Shown here in pieces: positions 57,168-64,000 of a DNA stretch of 64,000 bases. The translations under genes were made by a program, and so were the position numbers. The notes beneath the pieces were generated by a model. The model ran no database searches, had not been told where the DNA came from, and saw only the letters and a list, made by a program, of their open reading frames with translations. Numbering within the stretch: position 1 is the first letter of the stretch; each line of letters begins with the position of its first letter. Origin of the DNA: Rhodothermaceae bacterium (GTDB taxonomy: Bacteria > Bacteroidota > Rhodothermia > Rhodothermales > Bin80); contig VXLY01000078.1 of the NCBI GenBank assembly GCA_009841335.1, forward strand, positions 1 to 64,000, in the 5' to 3' direction.

Positions 57168-57991
57168 CGGTTCGTTTGGTTTAGTGCGTCGCGCAGTTTG
57201 CGTGTAGCTTTGGCAGCCATCTGATCAAAATCCTTGTTCGGAGAGGCATACAGGATGCTGCGGCTGCTATTTACGAGAACGAGACCTTTCGAGGTTGCCG
57301 CACGTGCGGCTGCTTTTACAGACCCGCCCTGTGCACCTACGCCAGGGATCAGGAAGGGGATGGTCGGATGCTGATCGCGCAGCCGTTGAAGCTCTTGTGG
57401 CTTGGTTGCCCCCACTACGAATCCCACAGTGCCAGAAGATTTTTCCCCCCATGCGGCAGCTCGACTGGCGACATGTTCGTATAGCGGTTTCCCATTCACG
57501 ATAAGCGACTGCAATTCATCACTACTTGGGTTGGATGTTCGCACCAGGACAAAGGTTGCCCGGCCGCGATATTCAAGGAATGGTCGTACTGCATCAAAAC
57601 CCATGTAAGGTGCAACCGTGCAGCCATCAGCCCCCAGCAAGTTGAAGATGCTGGAAGCGTAGCTGCGGGCCGTATTGCCGATATCTCCACGTTTGGCATC
57701 CACAATGCATAGTGCATGGTTCGGGATCAGATCAATGGTGGAGGCAAGCGTGCTAAATCCACCGCTGCCCAGGTTTTCGTAGAAGGCCGCATTGAGCTTA
57801 TAGGCACAGGAATAGGGAGCCGTAGCCTGTATAATTGCGCTGTTAAAAGCCTGGATAGCAGCCTCAGGCTTCGCGTATTTTTGGCGGAGAATGTCGGGAA
57901 GTTTGGCTATATCCGGATCCAATCCTACGCAAACCATGCTATCGCAGGCAGACTGGGCATTGCGTAAGCGTTCAATAAAGTTGGACTCCAT
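57164..57991 (-). CDS. pyrF: Orotidine-5'-phosphate decarboxylase, type 2
   Basis: The 275-residue TIM-barrel enzyme has CVGLDPDIAKLP and the catalytic DAKRGDIGNTARSYA motif. TVAPYMGFDAVRPF, LVRTSNPSSDELQ and the phosphate loop PGVGAQGG follow. This is the type 2 PyrF group. It makes UMP in the final step of pyrimidine synthesis, the same pathway as pyrB 42 kb away. It is the first gene of the pyrF-ABM pair. Confidence 0.95.
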   Translation of the reverse strand: MESNFIERLRNAQSACDSMVCVGLDPDIAKLPDILRQKYAKPEAAIQAFNSAIIQATAPYSCAYKLNAAFYENLGSGGFSTLASTIDLIPNHALCIVDAKRGDIGNTARSYASSIFNLLGADGCTVAPYMGFDAVRPFLEYRGRATFVLVRTSNPSSDELQSLIVNGKPLYEHVASRAAAWGEKSSGTVGFVVGATKPQELQRLRDQHPTIPFLIPGVGAQGGSVKAAARAATSKGLVLVNSSRSILYASPNKDFDQMAAKATRKLRDALNQTNR

Positions 57992-58493
57992 GCGTGCAAG
58001 AGGGATGCTGACAGGATGATTCCTAAATTAGGGTTTGCGCGGGAATTGGGGGTTGTTGATTCAGCGTGTTTCGGTAGGGTTTAGCGGTGTATTGCCCGAT
58101 TGGTCTGGTTTTCATGCCCAGAGGTCCGATAATCTTGGGGTTCTTTCCGGTGAAGTTACACCGTTTCTGCGAGCAGCTTCCGGTACTGGCGCAACTGCAT
58201 GGCGGGGAGCGTTTACATTAGGGGTGCCAAGGAGCGTGAAATTGATACACTACAGGTACATTGTTTCCAGGGGGGGCACGGGTCCTCACGCGCTACAAAG
58301 TTCTAGCCCATCACCAACGTACGGGTTCACTGTGACCTGAATCTAGATTCAAAGGTCTCACTAATGAATTGTACGAATGAGTTGCTGTCAGAATCTGATT
58401 GAGCATACACACTTGTTATGTGTACAACTAGTCTGTAAGGTCTCGTAATTGTTCAACGGGGGGTTTTGACTGAATCCCGAAAAAACTAAGCTC
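57992..58493. other. Intergenic region before the GCS2-family ligase
   Basis: No gene is supported. A plus frame at 58035-58340 has no recognisable features. The last 100 nt hold an imperfect inverted pair around acttgttatgtgtacaac/tagtct, too weak to name. Confidence 0.45.
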
Positions 58494-59645
58494 ATGTCAG
58501 TTGCCAGTGAAATTCTACAAGAACCGAAACTCAGTCTGGGTATCGAGGAGGAGTACCTCATCGTAGAGGAAGACACCGGAAAGCTTATCCGCGAAGTGCC
58601 GCCCTCAATGTTGCAAGATGCACAGGAAGCGCTGGGCGGGCAGGTCTCGCAGGAGTTCTTCCAATCTCAGATAGAGGTTGGTACACATGTTTGCGCAAAT
58701 GTGCAAGAGGCACAGGAAGAGTTGATTCGATTACGCAGAACAGTCTATGATGTGGTGGAGCCGTACGGACTCGCGATTATCGCTGCATCTTCGCATCCGA
58801 ATGCTTCTTACGTAACCCAGCGCCACACTCCCCGGGATCGCTATGAAATCCTTGCTCAGAACATGCAGGTTATAGCTCAGAGAATGGTCATCTGTGGAAT
58901 GCACATACATGCGGGGATCGAGAACGACAATCTACGGATTGACATGATGAACCAGACCACTTATGTACTACCACATCTGTTGGCATTGAGCTCGTCATCA
59001 CCTTACTGGGAAGGCCAGGATACGGGGCTTATGTCGTACCGAATTGCTGTCTGGAACGAAATTCCGCGCACAGGACTGCCAGAACACTTCGAGAGCTATG
59101 CAGAATTTGAGCGCCATGTAGATGTACTTGTTCATGCCGGTGTGATAGAGGATAGCACGAAGATCTGGTGGGATATTCGACCTAGCCACCGGTTCCCCAC
59201 GCTAGAGATGCGGATGACCGACATCTGTACGCGAGTAGAGGATGCGATCTGCATCGCGGCGTTGTATCAGTGCTGGTTGCATATGCTGTGGCGCTTGCGC
59301 CGGGAAAACCAGCGTTGGCGCAGCTATGCTAACATGCTGTTGTATGAAAACCGCTGGCGTGCCCAGCGTTACGGGATTGATGGAGCACTGATTGATTTTG
59401 GAAGGGGGCTGACAATCCCCTACGCGGAGTTGCTTGAAGAGCTATTGGAGTCAGTCATGCCGGATGCAGAAATCCTGGGCTGCGTGGAAGAGATCAAGCA
59501 TGCGCGCACGATCCTAAAGCGGGGGACCAGCGCACACTGGCAACGTAAAGCTTATAAAGAAGCAAAGCTGGAAGGAGCAACAACGGAGCAGGCCATCAAG
59601 GCAGTGGTGGACATGCTCATCCGGGAAACGATGCATGGAGTTTAG
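58494..59645 (+). CDS. Carboxylate-amine ligase, GCS2/YbdK family
   Basis: The 383-residue protein belongs to the glutamate-cysteine ligase 2 group: LSLGIEEEYLIVEEDTGKL at the start, CGMHIHAGIEN in the middle, and WWDIRPSHRFPTLEMRMTD with the substrate-binding arginine region. YbdK-like members have weak glutamate-cysteine ligase activity. The real product could be gamma-glutamylcysteine or another amide. It stands alone and is convergent with the DUF4249 gene after 3 nt. Confidence 0.9.
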   Translation: MSVASEILQEPKLSLGIEEEYLIVEEDTGKLIREVPPSMLQDAQEALGGQVSQEFFQSQIEVGTHVCANVQEAQEELIRLRRTVYDVVEPYGLAIIAASSHPNASYVTQRHTPRDRYEILAQNMQVIAQRMVICGMHIHAGIENDNLRIDMMNQTTYVLPHLLALSSSSPYWEGQDTGLMSYRIAVWNEIPRTGLPEHFESYAEFERHVDVLVHAGVIEDSTKIWWDIRPSHRFPTLEMRMTDICTRVEDAICIAALYQCWLHMLWRLRRENQRWRSYANMLLYENRWRAQRYGIDGALIDFGRGLTIPYAELLEELLESVMPDAEILGCVEEIKHARTILKRGTSAHWQRKAYKEAKLEGATTEQAIKAVVDMLIRETMHGV

Positions 59646-59648
59646 CCG

Positions 59649-60536
59649 TCACTCTTCTGGAGGAAAAACGGTGAACTGCGTCTTGTCCCTGGCCAGGCTT
59701 CCAAACAGACCGTGTGCACCATAAAGGGTCGGAATGGCATTGGGAATAACTCCAGGACCAAAAGTCCCCTCTCCTCCTTGCTGTAACTCGGCAGATCTGA
59801 CAAAATCGGACAGATTACGATCCAGCGAATTCACGTAGACCACGTTGCGGCCATAGAAATTGACCCCTATCCACGGATATACTAACTCGATCGTGCCGTC
59901 TGGAAACCTAAGAAAATTGCCTTCTGTAATGATTGGAGATGCACTGAGCCGGAAGTCCTCCAGGGTGAGATCGGAATCGTTCTCCAAAAACCCAGCTGCG
60001 CTTGGCACCAGAAGATCCTCTCGCACATCAAAAGCTTCCGTTACCAGTGTAAAGCTGCTCTGAGTTTGATCACTACCACGACCTGGCGTCACAATGAGGG
60101 TCAGCTGTTCATCCGACAGATATGTTCCTGCCTCGGGCGAGGCACTCAGGATTTCCAAAACAGTCGGGACGTTGGTAGTTCCTGTGATCGTAGTCGCTAC
60201 ACCAGGCACAGTTACCCTCAAATCATAGCGCGCACCGGGTTGTATAATATGTTCGGGGCCAAGGTACTCGTACACTCCGGGTTTTTCAGTTGATGCTTCC
60301 AGCAGCAAACTCGTTGAGCCTGTACTGAGTACGACCTCCGCATTCGTAATTGCGCGCCCCTCAAAATCACTGGACTGGTTTTCCGGTACAATCCGGCTCA
60401 AACGTGCCTGGGGGACCGGTTCGTTTGCGATGAGTGTGAGCTCAACCACGGTTTCATAGTCCAGTACACTGAAGTCTGAAGAATCACAGGCAGCCAAGAA
60501 CAGGAGAAGTCCGGCAAAGAGAATCTTTTTGCTCAT
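59649..60536 (-). CDS. DUF4249 lipoprotein, partner of TonB receptor
   Basis: The 295-residue protein has lipobox FLAAC and a beta-sandwich start (VVELTLIANEPVPQARLSRIVP, ITNAEVVLS) typical of DUF4249. These surface lipoproteins occur in pairs with TonB-dependent receptors in Bacteroidota. Its ATG overlaps the stop of the receptor gene (TGATG). The ligand is not known. Confidence 0.88.
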   Translation of the reverse strand: MSKKILFAGLLLFLAACDSSDFSVLDYETVVELTLIANEPVPQARLSRIVPENQSSDFEGRAITNAEVVLSTGSTSLLLEASTEKPGVYEYLGPEHIIQPGARYDLRVTVPGVATTITGTTNVPTVLEILSASPEAGTYLSDEQLTLIVTPGRGSDQTQSSFTLVTEAFDVREDLLVPSAAGFLENDSDLTLEDFRLSASPIITEGNFLRFPDGTIELVYPWIGVNFYGRNVVYVNSLDRNLSDFVRSAELQQGGEGTFGPGVIPNAIPTLYGAHGLFGSLARDKTQFTVFPPEE

Positions 60537-62848
60537 CAGAAATCAAGCGTGAAGGATAAGTTGGGAAGAGGGATTGGTATTTGCGGAATGGTTGATCTGG
60601 AGAGCGTACCGTCATCTTCAAACTCATTAAAGATGAACCAAGTATTGCTCCTCGCATAGATGTTGATGACCTGCATTTGCAGCGTGTAATCCGCAAATCG
60701 CTTCAATGAGCCAGTCCAGGTAACTCCCAGATCAAGGCGATGATAGGACGGTAATCTGGATTGATTAAGGCCCGGGGATACCAGCAGATCAGTTTGCTCC
60801 AGGCCATTCGCAAAATCGAGATCATGGATGGTGTAGGAAGCTTCCGGGCGTGTATAAGCCTGTCCTGTAGCGAACGTAAATACAGCTCCCAGTTCCCAAC
60901 GTCGAGAGATTCGCCATTGGCCCACCACATTCAGGTCATGAAGTCGATCGTTACGCGGAACAAAAACTTGTGACTCTCCGAACAAATCCTGGTTCAGCCT
61001 CGGATAAGCCCGGTTCGTGTGAGACAGCGTGTAGGCGATAAACCCGTTGATTCGACCCTCCTGGCGTGACAGCTGTATTTCTGCTCCGCGCGCCATCCCT
61101 TCGCCAAAGGCAAACAATTCTGAATATTCAAGACCCGCCAGGCCGGTACTGAACGGATCAAGCACAAAAAGCTGTCGCATGGTCCTATAGTAAACCTCCG
61201 TATCCAGTGTGGTCCCGCTGGACAGGTTGGTCTTCACGCCCAGAATTATTTGGTCGCCGTACGCTGGCTTGACCCCTTCACCACTTGTCAGCCAAAAGTC
61301 AAATCCGGAGAAAACCTCATTGGTAATGAGGGTTAGGAACTGGTAATACCTTCCGGCACTTGCCTGAAGTCGTGCGCCTGACTCCAGTTGCCGTTCGAGA
61401 GAAAACCGGGGTGCTAGCGTAAAATACCTTCCATAGCCGTAGTACGTACCTCTCAGGCCAGCAGAGATGGACCAGCTCTCCGTTGGGTGATAGGTGTCCT
61501 GCAGATAGAAGGACGCATGTTCGACCCTGTTCCGTGTGTGGAAAACTTCTCGGTCATCAAAAAAATTCGTTAGCGGCGCATTGAAAATACCGGTCCATAT
61601 TCCACCGGACAGATCATGTTTCGGTCCTGGGTAGTATTCAAAATCCGCCCGGATCGAGGTTTCTGTCACGCGGTTAATCTGTTTAAAGTTGGTGCCGCTA
61701 AAGGTTGCACGCGGCATGGATTCGTACCACGACGTAGTCAATGTAACATTGGTGAAGAGCTGGTTGGACCACAGGTGTACCCAGCTTCCGGCAACCGTGC
61801 GGTTACCGTAGCGCAGTTTGATCTCTATGCCTTCAGTGAAGGTGGAACGCAAGTAATCTGAACCCGCATAGAAGGAGAGGGAAAGCTTGTCATTCTGGGA
61901 AGCATCTAGGTTGACTTTTCCATTGAAATCGTAGAAGTAGAATGCGCGGGGAACGGCGTCGATGTTTTGCAGTGCTCCAAGTAAAGGCTCGAGGGTTGAT
62001 CGTCTCACCGCAACCATCCACGAGCCGCGGGAATACGGTCCTTCGGCGAAAGCTCTGGAGGCCAGCAGGCCAACGCTGAGCTTTCCATGTGTTTCGCGCC
62101 GGTTACCGTCCTTGTTTTGGACGTCCAGTACTGATCCTAGAACACCGCCATAGCTAGCAGGAAAACCTCCCTTGTAGAGTCGAACATCCTTGATCGCGTC
62201 TGTATTGAACGTTGAGAAGAATCCAAAAACATGGCTCGGGTTATAGATTTTTGTGCGATCCAGAAGGATGAGTGTTTGCCCGGGATCACCCCCGCGGATG
62301 TAGAGGCCACTTGAATAATCGGAGGACTGTGCTACGCCGGGCAGCAGTTGAAGAGATCGAAATACATCGGGTTCAAACACCTGTGGCAGTTGCTGGATGG
62401 TGGCTACACTGATTTGGCCAACCCCGATTGAGCGTTGTTCTCCTTCTGTGATACGGTCCGCCGACACCTCGAGGACCTCCAGGAGTTCTTCGGTGGTTGC
62501 CAACTCTACGTCAAGTCTGACCGATTCGCCTGGAGCAAGGACCACTTCGCGTATGACCGTTTCAAATCCTATGTAGGAGTATCGAATAGTGTAAGTTCCG
62601 GGTTCAATCCCCGAAATAGCATAATACCCTGACAGGTTACTAGTCGCTCCTCGAAGAGTCCCCTCCAGGATTACGTTTGCGGAGATCAGCGTTTCTCCGT
62701 TTGACGCGTCAGTAATGAATCCATCCAACGCGGCGAGCTCCTGACTATGCGCGGAGGTGGCAAAGAGGCCGAAAGCAAACAGGAGTACGACTTTTGCAGT
62801 AACCGAGAGGGTGTTCCGAGGGCGAGGCATTGCAGTTAAATTCCTCAC
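60536..62848 (-). CDS. TonB-dependent receptor with N-terminal carboxypeptidase-regulatory-like domain
   Basis: The 770-residue protein has a signal peptide (cleavage after AHS), then a CarboxypepD_reg-like domain (LDGFITDASNGETLISANVIL, GYYAISGIEPGTYTIRYSYIGFE). A plug with SYGGVLGSVLDVQNKDGNRRETHG and a barrel ending LPNLSFTLDF follow. It would import a nutrient together with the DUF4249 lipoprotein encoded next. The plug has the short form found in DUF4249-associated receptors. Confidence 0.93.
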   Translation of the reverse strand: MRNLTAMPRPRNTLSVTAKVVLLFAFGLFATSAHSQELAALDGFITDASNGETLISANVILEGTLRGATSNLSGYYAISGIEPGTYTIRYSYIGFETVIREVVLAPGESVRLDVELATTEELLEVLEVSADRITEGEQRSIGVGQISVATIQQLPQVFEPDVFRSLQLLPGVAQSSDYSSGLYIRGGDPGQTLILLDRTKIYNPSHVFGFFSTFNTDAIKDVRLYKGGFPASYGGVLGSVLDVQNKDGNRRETHGKLSVGLLASRAFAEGPYSRGSWMVAVRRSTLEPLLGALQNIDAVPRAFYFYDFNGKVNLDASQNDKLSLSFYAGSDYLRSTFTEGIEIKLRYGNRTVAGSWVHLWSNQLFTNVTLTTSWYESMPRATFSGTNFKQINRVTETSIRADFEYYPGPKHDLSGGIWTGIFNAPLTNFFDDREVFHTRNRVEHASFYLQDTYHPTESWSISAGLRGTYYGYGRYFTLAPRFSLERQLESGARLQASAGRYYQFLTLITNEVFSGFDFWLTSGEGVKPAYGDQIILGVKTNLSSGTTLDTEVYYRTMRQLFVLDPFSTGLAGLEYSELFAFGEGMARGAEIQLSRQEGRINGFIAYTLSHTNRAYPRLNQDLFGESQVFVPRNDRLHDLNVVGQWRISRRWELGAVFTFATGQAYTRPEASYTIHDLDFANGLEQTDLLVSPGLNQSRLPSYHRLDLGVTWTGSLKRFADYTLQMQVINIYARSNTWFIFNEFEDDGTLSRSTIPQIPIPLPNLSFTLDF

Positions 62849-62861
62849 AGGACGATTCGAT

Positions 62862-64000
62862 TTAACTGAGATAGGGGATCAGGACTTCCGGCAGTTCATA
62901 CGAGCAGTTTTCGGTTTGGTTATGCTCCAGCAAAGCTGCAACGACCCGGGGGAGTGCGAGTGCACTGCCATTAAGCGTGTGTACGAGTTGTGGTTTGCCG
63001 CCACGCTTAGGACGAAACCGGATGTTCATGCGGCGTGCCTGATAATCGGTGAAGTTCGAAATAGAGGATACTTCCAGCCAACGCCCCTGCCCGGCGCTCC
63101 AAACTTCTAGATCGTACTGCTTGGTCTGGTTAAAGCCCAACTCGCCAGCGCACATTAGCAGGCGTCGATAGGGCAGGTTCAATGCTTTTAGCAGCGTTTC
63201 TGCATCACCGCGCATGTTTTCCAGGACATCATAACTTTGTTCTGGGTGCGTAAGCTGCACGATCTCCACTTTATCGAACTGGTGTAACCGGTTGAGCCCA
63301 CGCACGTGAGCGCCATAAGAGCCCGCTTCCCGTCGCCAACAGGGGGTGTATGCACAGAGTTTGACGGGTAAGTCGGATTCAGACAGAATCTCGTCCCGAA
63401 AATAGTTCGTGAGCGGTACTTCGGCGGTCGGTACGGGATAGAGTCCATCCATGGCCACGTGGTACATCTGTCCTTCCTTGTCAGGCAGCTGTCCGGTGCC
63501 GCGCGCGCTGGCTTCGTTCACGAGTAGTGGTGGACGAACCTCCCTGTACTTGCGTGTTGCGACATCAAGGAAAAAATTGATTAGGGCTCTATGCAGTCTT
63601 GCTCCAGCATCCATATAGAATGGAAACCCTGCGGCGGCTACTTTCGCACCGCGTTCAAAGTCAATCAATCCGTGTCGTTTGGCGATCTCCCAGTGCGGCA
63701 AAGGATCAAACTCAAACGAGGGGATTTCACCATGTTGGTAGACTGTAACATTATCTGCTTCGCTCAGTCCGTCAGGAACACTTTCATGAGGGAGGTTGGG
63801 GATCGCAAGTAGTAGTTCAGAGAAGGTTTGTTCTGCATTTGTTGCAGCCTCCGCAAGTTCCTTGATCTCTGTTTTAAGGCTTGATTGGCGTGCAATCAGG
63901 GCTTTTGCCGCCTCGCGATTCCCCTCACGCATAAGGATGCCGATTTTCCGGCTCTCTGTATTTGCTTCCTGCTGCTTGGACTGGAGGTGTGTCAGGGCCT
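62862..64000 (-). CDS. serS: Seryl-tRNA synthetase (5' end outside window)
   Basis: The track starts at an internal Met at 63932. The frame is open up to the window edge (ALTHLQSKQQEANTESRKIG) and belongs to the N-terminal coiled-coil arm, so the gene continues beyond 64000. Motifs include IPNLPHESVP at the arm end, the class II motif 2 CWRREAGSYGAHVRGLNRLHQFDKVE and motif 3 TLNGSALALPRVVAALLE. It charges tRNA-Ser. About 30-50 residues are missing from the N-terminus. Confidence 0.95.
   Translation of the reverse strand, partial: ALTHLQSKQQEANTESRKIGILMREGNREAAKALIARQSSLKTEIKELAEAATNAEQTFSELLLAIPNLPHESVPDGLSEADNVTVYQHGEIPSFEFDPLPHWEIAKRHGLIDFERGAKVAAAGFPFYMDAGARLHRALINFFLDVATRKYREVRPPLLVNEASARGTGQLPDKEGQMYHVAMDGLYPVPTAEVPLTNYFRDEILSESDLPVKLCAYTPCWRREAGSYGAHVRGLNRLHQFDKVEIVQLTHPEQSYDVLENMRGDAETLLKALNLPYRRLLMCAGELGFNQTKQYDLEVWSAGQGRWLEVSSISNFTDYQARRMNIRFRPKRGGKPQLVHTLNGSALALPRVVAALLEHNQTENCSYELPEVLIPYLS

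Noticed and set aside
58035-58340. 101-codon plus frame in the gap before the GCS2-family gene
   Set aside because: No recognisable features and no supporting context.
1-64000. CRISPR arrays, rRNA genes, phage structural genes
   Set aside because: No regularly spaced repeats, rRNA motifs or phage genes were seen.

Overview
The window reads as a mid-GC chromosome segment of a Bacteroidota/Rhodothermota-type bacterium. The evidence is a TonB-dependent receptor paired with a DUF4249 lipoprotein, a DUF4175-type giant coiled-coil membrane protein, an Mrp ATPase with the CxxC-less C-terminal region I associate with Bacteroidota, a long-form IspH, and an ATP-dependent PEP carboxykinase. The phylum is an inference from gene families. 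No rRNA is present to confirm it.

Layout. 1-2856: a membrane protein/GAF-like signalling pair, broken at the window edge by a decayed partial copy of the neighbouring exported repeat-protein gene. 3124-8544: Ppx/GppA phosphatase, Mrp and NifU-like Fe-S proteins, a Tsx-like porin, and an ammonium transporter with a strong terminator. 9035-12443: a partner-switching module (STAS antagonist, RsbW-like kinase, SpoIIE-type phosphatase). 12541-16267: M20 amidohydrolase, DUF58 protein, then pyrR-pyrB. 16290-19183: pckA, whose 5' end has been invaded by a tnpB-bearing element bounded by 26-bp inverted repeats and 6-bp direct repeats. 19267-22658: acyl-CoA synthetase, moaC, floA. 22842-24987: ABC exporter plus a truncated amidohydrolase. 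25383-30953: isoprenoid genes (squalene/phytoene synthase-like, ispH), two related lipoproteins and an M20 dipeptidase. 30981-31120: tRNA-Leu(CAA) with terminator.

31290-34320 is a visibly GC-richer block carrying an L-rhamnose isomerase, an NCS1-like permease and an overlapping 58-residue membrane protein missing from the ORF track. 34628-46034 is a ten-gene, mostly overlapping operon: Gfo/Idh/MocA oxidoreductase, CoA transferase, enoyl-CoA hydratase, two GMC oxidoreductases, aldehyde dehydrogenase, a GtsABC-like sugar importer without its ATPase, and a SnoaL-like protein. It looks like a dedicated uptake-and-oxidation pathway for an unidentified sugar-like or alcohol substrate. etfBA is divergent from it. 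48125-64000 holds chrA, a DCC-family protein, the DUF4175 protein, glgC and a lipoprotein, a TonB receptor, an ABM-like protein with pyrF, a GCS2-type ligase, a second TonB receptor with DUF4249, and the 3' part of serS.

The most striking observation is the tnpB insertion. Removing the element and one copy of the direct repeat restores a clean pckA start (Met-Glu-Leu-Asp-Leu-Ser-Ser-Cys-Gly). In the present state one inverted repeat stops the old reading frame after ten codons, and the other supplies a new in-frame ATG that overlaps the tnpB stop codon. TnpB keeps its RuvC and zinc-ribbon residues.
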